In this document: positions 1-8,148 of the stretch, in pieces
Position numbering within the stretch: the first letter of the stretch is position 1
Layout: each line of letters opens with the position of its first letter
NCBI RefSeq assembly: GCF_002902945.1
Contig: NZ_CP026102.1
Span: forward strand, 2,728,001-2,792,000
Source of the DNA: Paraburkholderia caribensis
GTDB lineage: Bacteria > Pseudomonadota > Gammaproteobacteria > Burkholderiales > Burkholderiaceae
Length of the DNA: 64,000 nt
Reading direction: 5' to 3'
Translations under genes and position numbers: made by a program
The notes under the pieces: generated by a model
Database searches by the model: none
Told to the model about the DNA's origin: nothing
What the model saw: the letters and a program-made list of their open reading frames with translations, nothing else

Positions 1-230
1 TTCTGAATCGCGGCAAGCTGATCGGGCGGGTCGACGCGAAAGCGCACCGCGCGAGCGGCGTGTTCGAACTGAAAGCGCTGCATCTGGAGCCGGGCGTGCG
101 CGTGAGCGGCCGGCTGACGTCGGATTTGCGCCGCGCGCTGCAGCGTTGCGCCGACTGGCACGGCACGCCGCAATTGCAGATCACCTCGGCACCCGACGAT
201 CTCGGCGCCGCGCTCGCCGCCGCCGGCTGA
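1..230 (+). CDS. C-terminal end of a YcaQ-family winged-helix protein (partial, 5' end outside window)
   Basis: The reading frame enters from the left edge and stops at a TGA at 228-230, giving about 75 residues. The segment G-R-V-D-A-K-A-H-R followed by F-E-L-K-A-L-H-L-E-P-G resembles the C-terminal part of the YcaQ/crosslink-repair DNA glycosylase-like winged-helix family, where a (L/V)D-x-KAHR motif precedes an F-E-(L/V)-KAL strand. In that family the protein unhooks DNA interstrand crosslinks. Only the tail is visible, so function is by resemblance of this one motif. The next gene is convergent. Confidence 0.6.
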   Translation, partial: LNRGKLIGRVDAKAHRASGVFELKALHLEPGVRVSGRLTSDLRRALQRCADWHGTPQLQITSAPDDLGAALAAAG

Positions 231-247
231 GCCCGCCGTCTACAGGC

Positions 248-847
248 TCAGTGCAACGCGGCCCACGCGAGCGACAACGAAAACATCCCGAGCACGATCG
301 ACGCCGCGCGCTGCATCTTCACCGGGTCGAGCCAGCTGAGCTTGCCGCTGCCGAGCGCCGCGCCGAACGAAATCCACGCCAGCGCAATGGGGGCGAGCAG
401 ACACGCGAACAGCGACATCGCAAAGCCATAGGTTGCGAGGTGCTCGAACGCGACGGACGGAAAGATCGTGCCCGCGAACAGCAATGCCTTCGGATTGAGC
501 AGTGTGGCGACGAACAGCGCGCGCGGCCCGTTCGCCGGTTGTGCCGAGTCGGGCAGCGCCACGGCTGCGCGCCACATATCGACGGCCAGATACGCGATGT
601 ACAGTCCGCTCGCGATGCGCAGCACGGAAGGCAGCCAGGGCAAGGCATGCGCCGCGTGCGCGAGAAAACGGCCCCACGCGGAAATCGATACCAGATAGCC
701 GGCCAGTTCCGCGCCGATCAGCGGCAACGAGCGGCGCGCGCCCTGGCGCAAGCCAGCGGCGGCCAACAGCGTGTTGGTCGGGCCAGGCGTGATCAGCACG
801 ACGATGATGCCGAGCGCGAGCAGCGTGGTATCGGTAGGAGAAAGCAT
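248..847 (-). CDS. LysE/RhtB-family amino-acid exporter
   Basis: The 199-residue hydrophobic protein has the length and pattern of LysE/RhtB translocators, inner-membrane exporters of amino acids and derivatives with about six helices. The N-terminus carries the family signature T-P-G-P-(T)-N near residues 20-25, followed by G-x-x-x-G-A-R. The start chosen is the ATG at 845-847, because the family begins only a few residues before the first helix; the overlapping 216-residue frame is a shadow. No strong ribosome-binding site is visible. The substrate cannot be told from sequence. It converges on the upstream YcaQ-like gene. Confidence 0.85.
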   Translation of the reverse strand: MLSPTDTTLLALGIIVVLITPGPTNTLLAAAGLRQGARRSLPLIGAELAGYLVSISAWGRFLAHAAHALPWLPSVLRIASGLYIAYLAVDMWRAAVALPDSAQPANGPRALFVATLLNPKALLFAGTIFPSVAFEHLATYGFAMSLFACLLAPIALAWISFGAALGSGKLSWLDPVKMQRAASIVLGMFSLSLAWAALH

Positions 848-1002
848 CGGGTGAAAACGGGCGGGTCGGAACGAGCGCCCTTTTTATCACAGTCGCGTGT
901 CAGCGCCGAATTCTGTCAAGAAAACAAGGCGCAGCATGAGGCGCGCGCGAAAGCGCTACCGCATGCTGCGCGACACGCGTTGCGTGCGCAACCGCAAGCA
1001 AC

Positions 1003-1260
1003 CTAGCGATCGAGTTTGACCCGCAGTTCGCGCGCAGTTTCGAGCAGGCCTTCGTAGCCGGAACGCGCATGCTCCGGCAGGTCCGGGTCGCCGACCAGCG
1101 CACCGAGCGTCTCGATCAGACTGTAGAGAATGCCGCGGGCCGCGCTGACCGCGATATTGCCCGACGACACCATCTCGTTCACATGCGACACGGCTGCGTC
1201 GAGATGTTCGAGGTCCGGCTGACCGCCAGGCTGTTGCTTGTCCGGGTCGTCGGGGGTCAT
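1003..1260 (-). CDS. Small conserved hypothetical protein
   Basis: An 85-residue soluble protein that begins with a polar, Pro/Asp/Gln-rich stretch and continues as a predicted helical hairpin (about residues 18-85). The open frame extends upstream to 1392, but the ATG at 1258-1260 is preceded by CAGGAG at a good distance, so the shorter start is preferred. I do not recognise a named domain. It has no cysteines, no signal peptide and no membrane segment. A TATATATA tract near 1310 may be part of its promoter. Confidence 0.6.
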   Translation of the reverse strand: MTPDDPDKQQPGGQPDLEHLDAAVSHVNEMVSSGNIAVSAARGILYSLIETLGALVGDPDLPEHARSGYEGLLETARELRVKLDR

Positions 1261-1410
1261 GATGAATCGTCGCTCCTGTAGTGGCTCGTCAACAAAGGTT
1301 CTGTCGTTATATATATACCGATCGTGTGCAGCCGTCCATTCGCACAGACGGCAGGCACCGGCAGCATGTCTCGTTCGACTGACGACGATCAAGCCGGGTT
1401 CACACGGCGC

Positions 1411-3594
1411 TCAGGGCGTCCATCGGTACATCAGGATTTTCGCGCGCGCATCGTCTTCGAGCAGCACGACGTATTCGCCGTTCTCGCGCCGCACCGCGCT
1501 GATGCCGAGATACACGTCGACCCATCCCGTCGTGTTGCCGACCGCGGCGCCCGGCGTCATATAGCCGACCATTTGCCCTGAGCGCGCGTCGTACACGTCG
1601 ACCTTCGGCGTGTACAACTCCGCGACGAAGATATAGTTGCCCGCCACGGCGACGCCGACAGGCGTGATCTGCGGATTGCTGCCCGCATCCCACGGCAGCG
1701 CGATCGTATAAACGGGTGTCGGCGAGCCTGAGCTCCAGTTGTCATATCGCACCAGAATGCGGCCCGCCTCCTTCCAGTGCGTCGCGTCCCACGGCAGGTT
1801 GCTCGTGTAGCCGGACACATACATGGTGTCCGTTTCAGCGATATAGACGATGCGCGCGATGCGATTAAACGGCGCAGGCATCGGGAATGTCTTCGAGCTT
1901 GCGTATGTGTAGATCGGGTTGCCCGCGCTGTCGAAGCCCTGCAACGGCGTTTCGCGTATGCCGCTCGCAGGCGTCGCGAGCCATACGTTGCCCGGCGTAT
2001 CGACCCACCAGAAGCCGTTGCCGACCGTGCTGCCCGTCGACGGATTGCCGGTGATCTCGCTTGCGTCGACATGGCCGTCGCCGTTCGTATCGCGCCACAT
2101 CCATTCGCCGTACGCCGGCTGCCCGGCGGGCCAGTTGCCCGGCAGCGGGTTCTGCGCGAACAGGCCCGATGGAATCGCCACTTCGTCATGGACGGCATCG
2201 AAGCGATAGACGTTCAGGTAATGCGCGCCCGGATCGAGCGTATACAGATACGGCTTGCCGTTGATCCGCCGCACCATCGGCTCGCCGCGTACGCCGCGTG
2301 GTTGATGAAACGTCGGGTCGTCGGGGAAATCGAAACGGTTGAGCGTGAAACCTGCGTACTTCCATTCGCGGCCAGGCGGCTGCGCGTAGTCCATCGTGAA
2401 GCGTTTCGAGCCTGTGTAGACGATGTTCGGCGTCGCGGGATCGAACGCCGCGCTGTCGACGAAGGTCAGCCCTTGCAGCCGCCAGTTGAAGCCGCGCGTC
2501 GCGTACCGGTAGCTTTCCAGCACCGCGCCCTGTCCGACTGTCGCCGATGCGAGCGGACGCGGCCCCTCGCCGTTCTGCGCGACGTACAGGTTGCCCGCCT
2601 GGTCGAAGCCGATGCCCGTGACGCCGTTGAAGCGCCAGTTGCCGGGCGTGCCCTTCGGTTCGTGGAAGATGCCGTATAGCGTGCCGAGCGCACCCGTCAG
2701 TCGGGTCGCGCCGCTTGCCGCTTTGTCGTAGACGAGGAGCTGCTGCTTCGGGCCGTTATCGGCAATGAGAATCTGTCCCGAGGGCGAAATGGCGAGGTCC
2801 GTCGGCACGGTGCCGGCGGGCAACGCGAGCGTGCCCGCCAATGGCGCGCCCGTCGGCGAATAGTGGAGCACGCTCACGCTGCCCGTGCCGAAGCCGCTCA
2901 TCACCCAGAGGGTCGAGTCGGTATCGAGCGCGATGCGTCCCGGTGCAGCGACACTCCACGAGCGCAGACGCCGCATCGTGTTGGCGTCGAACGCGACGAT
3001 CTGGTTGCCGTAAGTGTCCGACGCATACAGCTCGCCATCCGTCGCCGCGAGGCCGCGAATGCCCGCGTCCGTGCCCGCCGCGACGGCATTCACGCGCAGA
3101 AAGCTGTTCTTCGTCGCGTTTGCGCTATTGCCGATGCCGCTGTCGAAAGGCGCACCAGCCGCGATGTTCGCCAGCAAGCGGCGCGTGATGCCGAACCACG
3201 TCTGCCCGCTCGGCGGATAATCCGCGCCGACCAGCCCGTTGTTCTGATTGCCGATCGACATCGCCGCGTACACATAAGTGTGATTCGACGCAATCGCGTC
3301 GCCGCCTGCCGCGCCCCAGCCATGCGTTGCGCCGGCAATTGCAATTTTGTCGCCATTTTTATAAGCGGCGATTTCGCTTCCGCTTTCATCCCATGGCGAA
3401 TTGGTGAATACGGTGCCATCCGGGGCGACGTTAATTGCCTGAATGTCCTGCTGCATCCATTTACCGTCGCCGAAGCCGAAACTATTGCCTATCCATGATG
3501 TGGCGTAGGTCAATTGTGATTGCGCAGCAGCGCCGATGGGAATCAGGCTGCCGAGCGCGAAGAGCGCAGCAGCAAGGCGGGTAGAGACTTTCAC
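1411..3594 (-). CDS. Secreted NHL/SMP-30-type beta-propeller protein
   Basis: A 727-residue protein. The GTG at 3592-3594 is preferred over the upstream ATG because AAGGACA lies just before it and it yields a clean signal peptide (K-V-S-T-R, a hydrophobic run, cleavage near A-A-A-Q). The mature part is rich in repeated blocks such as G-I-R-G-L-A-A-T, L-A-I-S-P-S-G-Q-I and G-I-G-F-D-Q-A-G-N-L, typical of NHL or SMP-30-like propeller blades. About residues 500-511 there is an EF-hand-like calcium loop (D-T-N-G-D-G-H-V-D-A-S-E). The protein is probably periplasmic or extracellular. The ligand is unknown and no partner gene is adjacent. Confidence 0.65.
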   Translation of the reverse strand: MKVSTRLAAALFALGSLIPIGAAAQSQLTYATSWIGNSFGFGDGKWMQQDIQAINVAPDGTVFTNSPWDESGSEIAAYKNGDKIAIAGATHGWGAAGGDAIASNHTYVYAAMSIGNQNNGLVGADYPPSGQTWFGITRRLLANIAAGAPFDSGIGNSANATKNSFLRVNAVAAGTDAGIRGLAATDGELYASDTYGNQIVAFDANTMRRLRSWSVAAPGRIALDTDSTLWVMSGFGTGSVSVLHYSPTGAPLAGTLALPAGTVPTDLAISPSGQILIADNGPKQQLLVYDKAASGATRLTGALGTLYGIFHEPKGTPGNWRFNGVTGIGFDQAGNLYVAQNGEGPRPLASATVGQGAVLESYRYATRGFNWRLQGLTFVDSAAFDPATPNIVYTGSKRFTMDYAQPPGREWKYAGFTLNRFDFPDDPTFHQPRGVRGEPMVRRINGKPYLYTLDPGAHYLNVYRFDAVHDEVAIPSGLFAQNPLPGNWPAGQPAYGEWMWRDTNGDGHVDASEITGNPSTGSTVGNGFWWVDTPGNVWLATPASGIRETPLQGFDSAGNPIYTYASSKTFPMPAPFNRIARIVYIAETDTMYVSGYTSNLPWDATHWKEAGRILVRYDNWSSGSPTPVYTIALPWDAGSNPQITPVGVAVAGNYIFVAELYTPKVDVYDARSGQMVGYMTPGAAVGNTTGWVDVYLGISAVRRENGEYVVLLEDDARAKILMYRWTP

Positions 3595-3825
3595 GGTCGT
3601 GTCCTTGCGAGAAGCAAAACGTTTGCAAATGCAGATAAAGCGTTTCATCGATAGGCTTATCGACGGGCATTTGCCATTCCGTACGAGTTAATATCTAATT
3701 CGCATGGAATAAATTTATTGCGCTTGTTATCTTCTCAAATCAGAACGCGACCGTTTCTCCTTAAATAATTCGTTTAGCGATTTTTTCCGCTTTTATTCGA
3801 ATCGAATTGGGATTAGCCTGAAGCA

Positions 3826-4725
3826 TCAGGCAGCGCGCGCACGCCGCACGAACAGCCGCTGTGTGATGCCGAATGCGACGAGATTGCCCGCCACCACCAG
3901 TACGAGTCCGACGACGGCAAGCGCCGACCATCGATAGCCTTCGAACACCGTCGACACCGCCAGCGCCACGAACGGAAACAGCACCGTGCAATACGCGGCG
4001 CGTTCCGGTCCGATGCGCCCGACCAGCATCAGATACGCGGTAAAACCGATCACCGAGCCGGGCACGGCGAGATAGACGAGCGCGCCGAGATAGCGCGCGT
4101 CCGTCTCCAGCGCGAACGGCAGGCCGGCGGCGAGACTGCCGAGCGTCAGCACGCTTGCGCCGATCAGCATCGCCCAGGCGTTAGTGACGATGGGATGCAG
4201 CCCCATCGACTGCATGCGGCTAGACAGCAGATTGCCCGCCGAAAAGCACATCGTCCCCGCGAACGCGACGGCAAGACCGAGCCACGCGGCGTGATCGCCG
4301 AGATGCCCGGCCATCTGCTGCAACGACAGACACAGGATGCCCGCCAGCCCGAGCACCGCGCCGACAATGGCCGTCGGCTGCAACGGGCGGCCCATGAAAA
4401 GCCGTCCGTTGAGCGAGTTCAGAAGCGGTGCGGTCGAGAACACGACGGCCACGAGCCCGCTGGGCACGACGCTCTCCGCGTAATAGAAGCACAGGAAGTT
4501 CACGCAAAACAGCGCGAGACCCTGCGCGGCGAGAAAACGCCACGCCGCGCGCGGCGGCCAGATCGGGCGACGCATGATTTTCAGCAGCGCGAACAGCACG
4601 ACGGCGGCGAGCCAAAAGCGGCACGCAATCGAAATGGACGTCGGCACGACACCGAGCTGCCACTTGATCGCGATCCAGGTCGTGCCCCAGATGAGCACGG
4701 TCACAACATAAAGAAACAGATTCAT
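3826..4725 (-). CDS. DMT-superfamily (EamA) inner-membrane permease
   Basis: A 299-residue protein with about ten hydrophobic helices in two EamA repeats. It starts M-N-L-F-L-Y-V-V-T-V-L-I-W-G-T-T-W, the usual W-G-(S/T) signature at the end of the first helix. The start at 4725 is preferred over the longer frame to 4803 because the extra 26 residues are polar and outside the family. It is divergent from the AraC-type regulator that begins near 4908, which suggests regulation of the pair by that protein. Substrate unknown; relatives export amino acids or metabolites. Confidence 0.85.
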   Translation of the reverse strand: MNLFLYVVTVLIWGTTWIAIKWQLGVVPTSISIACRFWLAAVVLFALLKIMRRPIWPPRAAWRFLAAQGLALFCVNFLCFYYAESVVPSGLVAVVFSTAPLLNSLNGRLFMGRPLQPTAIVGAVLGLAGILCLSLQQMAGHLGDHAAWLGLAVAFAGTMCFSAGNLLSSRMQSMGLHPIVTNAWAMLIGASVLTLGSLAAGLPFALETDARYLGALVYLAVPGSVIGFTAYLMLVGRIGPERAAYCTVLFPFVALAVSTVFEGYRWSALAVVGLVLVVAGNLVAFGITQRLFVRRARAA

Positions 4726-4907
4726 TGCAATGGGGTCACACAATACGAGTCGGCCCCGACTATGCGCCAGCGCACGTCCGTTCGATTGTCCAGAATTGCG
4801 CACTTTTGGCGTGCCGCACGAAGTGAAATGCGTGGTGCCGCGTGGTGGCCGTATACTCGACGCTAGCGCTTAGTCTCTGCATCCCCTTTTCGTTTCGCCG
4901 CATCCAC

Positions 4908-5825
4908 GTGATTACAACGCCCATCGCCACGACCGACCCAGCCGATCCGCCGTTCGGCCTGCATTCGGTCTGCAAGACGCTGAGCGACTCCAATGCGACG
5001 CTCGAACGCTTCGCGTGGCTGGGCGATCAGCTTGCCGTGGCGATCTGGACGCGCGAAACGAAGGAAGCCGAGACGATCTACGCGCAGCCTGGCCATCACA
5101 CGCTGTCGTGCTATCTGGACGGCGGCTATCGCACCGAGCGCCAGAAGCTGCCGGGGCGCTATGGCGCGCCGAGCCGCCTGTGCGCGCTGCCCGGCGACCA
5201 CGAATCGCGCTGGTGGGTACGCGGGCACATGCATTTCATGCATCTGTATTTCCTGCCCGAGCACTTCACGCATCGCGCGATCCGCGAACTCGACCGCGAG
5301 CCGCGCGAACTGACGCTTGCCGACCGCACGTACTTCGAGGACGAGCAGATTGCGGCGCTCTGCCAGTCGCTCGCAAACGATACATGGGACGACGCCGACG
5401 GCCGTCTGCGCGCCAACGAGACATCGCATGAAATCCTGAGCCTGCTGCTGCGCTCGCAAGGCGTGAACCGCGCGGATGCGGTGCTCAAGGGCGGGCTTGC
5501 CGTGGCGACGCGCCGCCGCTTGCGCGAGTACATCGACCAGAATCTGACACAGCCGTTGACGCTCGGCGAACTGGCCGCCGTCGCGAATCTCTCCGAATTC
5601 CATCTTGCGCGGATGTTCCGTGCATCGTTCGGCCTGCCGCCGCATGCGTGGATTGCGCAGCAGCGGCTCGACCGCGCGCGCACGCTGCTGCGCACGACAT
5701 CGTTGCCGCTCGTCGATATAGCGACGCAATGCGGCTATGCCAATGCGAGCCACTTCAGCCACCGGTTCCGTCAGGGCGTCGGTGTGTCGCCCGCCGCCTG
5801 GCGCCAGGCGCTGCGCGCCGGCTGA
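4908..5825 (+). CDS. AraC-family transcriptional regulator
   Basis: About 305 residues. The last 100 carry the two AraC helix-turn-helix motifs: one around T-L-G-E-L-A-A-V-A-N-L-S-E-F-H-L, and the second followed by I-A-T-Q-C-G-Y-A-N-A-S-H-F-S-H-R-F-R and G-V-S-P-A-A-W-R, the classical AraC signature. The N-terminal 190 residues form a cupin-like sensing domain without recognisable ligand. A GTG at 4908 is used as start; the frame is open to an ATG at 4842 that would overlap the divergent promoter region. It probably controls the divergent DMT permease. Confidence 0.8.
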   Translation: MITTPIATTDPADPPFGLHSVCKTLSDSNATLERFAWLGDQLAVAIWTRETKEAETIYAQPGHHTLSCYLDGGYRTERQKLPGRYGAPSRLCALPGDHESRWWVRGHMHFMHLYFLPEHFTHRAIRELDREPRELTLADRTYFEDEQIAALCQSLANDTWDDADGRLRANETSHEILSLLLRSQGVNRADAVLKGGLAVATRRRLREYIDQNLTQPLTLGELAAVANLSEFHLARMFRASFGLPPHAWIAQQRLDRARTLLRTTSLPLVDIATQCGYANASHFSHRFRQGVGVSPAAWRQALRAG

Positions 5826-5948
5826 GGTTTCGCGCCTGCGTTGCGTCCGGTTCGGGCGTACGCTGTTCTCCCAATCTCCATCTGCTGTCGCGACGCGAAC
5901 CGTCGCGCGAACGCGTTCGCCATCGCGTCGCCACGCCGCGGAGTCCGT

Positions 5949-5977
5949 TTGTCTATTTGAGACAAATAGTCTACACT
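5949..5977 (+). promoter_or_regulatory. Candidate promoter with internal palindromic operator
   Basis: TTGTCT at 5949-5954 and TACACT at 5972-5977 are separated by 17 bp, a standard sigma-70 spacing. The spacer almost coincides with the palindrome CTATTTGAGACAAATAG (5953-5969; 7-bp arms, 3-bp centre). An operator in this position would block polymerase. It lies about 77 bp upstream of the aminotransferase start. The regulator is not identified. Confidence 0.5.
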
Positions 5978-6053
5978 CGACAGCAATCAACCTGCGCCGC
6001 GAACGTCTGACCAGCCGCGCCCTGGCCACCGCTTTCACACGAGGACAGAACTC

Positions 6054-7178
6054 ATGCAAATCAGGGAATTTGGAGTCGAACGCTGGATGGATCTCTACGA
6101 GAACCAATGCGAATTGAACCTTGCGGAAACGTGTGTCGAATCGCTGACGGTTGGCGAACTGTTGAAGATCGCGGGCAAGGAAGAGGCGCTGCTCGGCGAG
6201 ATTCTGCCGATGAAGCTGACGTATGGCGCGATCGACGGCACTGAGCGTTTGCGCGGCAATGTGGCGTCGTTGTATGAGAAGCAGGGCGTGCCGAATGTGC
6301 TGATTACGCACGGGGCGATCAGCGCGAATGCGCTGGTGTACGAAACGCTCGTCGAACCTGGCGATCATGTGATTTCGGTGCTGCCCACGTACCAGCAGCA
6401 TTATTCGATTCCCGAGAGTTACGGCGCGAAGGTCGACATTTTGCGTTTGCGTGAGGAGAACGGCTTTCTGCCTGATCTGGATGAATTGAGGCGGATGGTC
6501 ACGCCGACCACGCGCGTCATTGCGATCAACAATCCGAATAACCCGACGGGCTCGCTGATGGACCGCGAGTTTCTGGTGGAGATTGCGGGGATTGCGCGCT
6601 CCTGTGGCGCTTATGTACTGAACGATGAGGTGTATCGCGGTACGGATCAGGAAGGGACCGGCTTTACTGCGTCGATTGCGGATGTGTACGAGAAGGGTAT
6701 CAGCACGGGCAGCATGTCGAAGACGTGGTCGCTGGCGGGTTTGCGGGTGGGCTGGATCGTCGCGCCTGTTGAACTGCTTCAGCGCGTCAGGACGCATCGG
6801 GACTACAACACGATTAGTGTTGGGATGTTGAATGATCTGCTGGCTTCTATCGCGCTGGAAAATCGCAAGGCGATTCTGGAACGTAATCACGGGATTTTGC
6901 GGACTAATCTCGCGGTGCTGGATGCATGGATTGCTAAGGAGCCTTTGCTTTCTTATGTGAAGCCAAAGTCTGGGACTACTGCTCTTGTGAAGGTTAATGT
7001 CGATATGACTTCAAGGGAGTTTTGTGTTTCTTTGCTTGAGAAGACTGGGGTGATGTTTACGCCTGGCAGCGCGCTGGATGTCGAGGGTTATGTTCGGATC
7101 GGGTATACGAATAATCGTGAGGTGCTGGTGGCGGGGCTTGCGAAGGTGTCGGAGTTTTTGCGAGTTCGCACGGGGTGA
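6054..7178 (+). CDS. PLP-dependent class I/II aminotransferase
   Basis: A 374-residue fold-type-I PLP enzyme. Visible landmarks are N-N-P-N-N-P-T-G (substrate/PLP binding), N-D-E-V-Y-R-G (the Asp that holds the pyridine nitrogen), S-M-S-K-T-W (Schiff-base Lys) and the C-terminal R-I-G-Y carboxylate-binding Arg. A tight start is supported by GAGGACAGAACTC just upstream of the ATG. Relatives include capreomycidine-synthase-like and aspartate-type aminotransferases, so the amino donor is not assigned. The last third uses noticeably more AT-rich codons than the first two thirds, just before the accessory island begins. Confidence 0.8.
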   Translation: MQIREFGVERWMDLYENQCELNLAETCVESLTVGELLKIAGKEEALLGEILPMKLTYGAIDGTERLRGNVASLYEKQGVPNVLITHGAISANALVYETLVEPGDHVISVLPTYQQHYSIPESYGAKVDILRLREENGFLPDLDELRRMVTPTTRVIAINNPNNPTGSLMDREFLVEIAGIARSCGAYVLNDEVYRGTDQEGTGFTASIADVYEKGISTGSMSKTWSLAGLRVGWIVAPVELLQRVRTHRDYNTISVGMLNDLLASIALENRKAILERNHGILRTNLAVLDAWIAKEPLLSYVKPKSGTTALVKVNVDMTSREFCVSLLEKTGVMFTPGSALDVEGYVRIGYTNNREVLVAGLAKVSEFLRVRTG

Positions 7179-7212
7179 TCGTGAGTTTGTAGTGTGGGTG
7201 TTGTAGTTTTTT

Positions 7213-7226
7213 CGCTGGCATCCGCG
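7213..7226 (+). repeat. CGCTGGCATCCGCG interspersed repeat, left-edge copy
   Basis: A 14-bp element identical to copies at 16157-16170 (inverted), 16203-16216 and 16280-16293 (inverted). It sits right after the aminotransferase gene, at the left edge of the accessory island. Confidence 0.7.
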
Positions 7227-7300
7227 GCACGGCGTATGCCGCGCAAGCATTAACCTTGGAGCGGGACGACGCTTACTAATTAGATGGTCCGACCGACCGA

Positions 7301-7334
7301 GATGGCCCGATCAGCTCACGCTGATCGGGCCATC
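7301..7334. repeat. Perfect 15-bp hairpin upstream of IS110 relic
   Basis: GATGGCCCGATCAGC (7301-7315), loop TCAC, then its exact reverse complement (7320-7334). It lies 20 bp upstream of the transposase start codon, in the place where IS110 elements carry their left-end non-coding region. It could be part of a former structured RNA of the element or a simple terminator-like hairpin; no T-run follows. Confidence 0.7.
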
Positions 7335-7354
7335 TCCTTCTTCCGGAGGCCATC

Positions 7355-7545
7355 ATGACGAACGTAACGCTGGTCGGTATCGATCTGGGCAAGCACTGGT
7401 TTCTTCCTTCGCGCGCAAGACGCGTATGCCAACGAGATGTGACGCAAGAAGATCAATCGCATGCATCTCTATGAGTTGCGTGCCGGGTGTGAGGCTTGCC
7501 TGGTCGCTATGGAGGCCTGCGCGGCCGGTAATGGCTGGCACGCAA
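7355..7545 (+). pseudogene. IS110-family transposase remnant
   Basis: An ATG at 7355 behind a good GGAGG begins M-T-N-V-T-L-V-G-I-D-L-G-K-H, the conserved start of IS110-family DEDD transposases with the first catalytic Asp. A frameshift follows within about 20 codons. The homologous frame then continues as Q-D-A-Y-A-N-E-M, an in-frame stop, R-K-K-I-N-R, L-Y-E-L-R-A-G and V-A-M-E-A-C-A-A-G, again typical of the family. After about 7545 similarity ends, so most of the gene, including the C-terminal Ser domain, is lost. It is a dead insertion-sequence relic. The 155-residue frame 7426-7893 across it is not a real gene. Confidence 0.75.
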
Positions 7546-8148
7546 ATGCCAGCCGAGTCTCGGTCACTGTTTGCCCGCGACAGCGGGCTCCTTTTTGCCT
7601 GCACGGAACGCCATCAACGCTTCCTCGTCCGCATTTCAAACTGCCGAATCTCCCGCTTTTTAAGAAATGTACAGACTGGATACATGGTTGACACACGTAT
7701 AGAGACATCAGCTGTCGCGATACAGCACAAGCCTCATTGGAAGGGTGCCACGAATTGGCCAGCTCAAGGAACAGGGCGTCGTCTTATCAACACGGCGCGC
7801 CCTAAGATCACCACCGCCAGTGCACGTTTGATCGGTGCCTGCCTTGCTTCTGCTTTCTCAAGGTTCTCGATTCCTTTCTATCTCATTTCCTGATGCGTTG
7901 ATCCCACTCATTTCTCAGTCGCCCTCTTCATCTTAAATTAGGGATCGATTACACTCGAATATGTTTGGTAGTTCTAACGTAGCACTCGGAGAGCGCTAGC
8001 GCGGACTTTGAGAGAATCACCAAGAGAACCGGTTTCGGTAATTCGAAGCTGGATAACTGATACCATGCAAATGCGTGGTTTGTGTAGTCAAGCCAAGCGT
8101 GGCGTGGTATACCCGCCCCTCGGCAGTCGTGCTGTTCAGTTTTTTCGA
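7546..8148. other. Gene-free region between IS relic and type I secretion operon
   Basis: No convincing coding sequence. It starts inside a short inverted repeat (GGCTGGCA / TGCCAGCC, 7533-7540 and 7547-7554) and becomes AT-richer from about 7900. This part presumably holds the promoter of the secretion operon, but no clear -35/-10 pair could be assigned. The frame of the exporter stays open back to a TTG at 8008. Confidence 0.5.

Noticed and set aside
4863..6890. 675-codon minus-strand frame across the AraC and aminotransferase genes
   Set aside because: Runs antisense through two genes with clear motifs; composition is low-complexity Arg/Ala/His.
7426..7893. 155-codon frame over the IS110 relic
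   Set aside because: Wrong frame for the transposase remnant and no recognisable motif.
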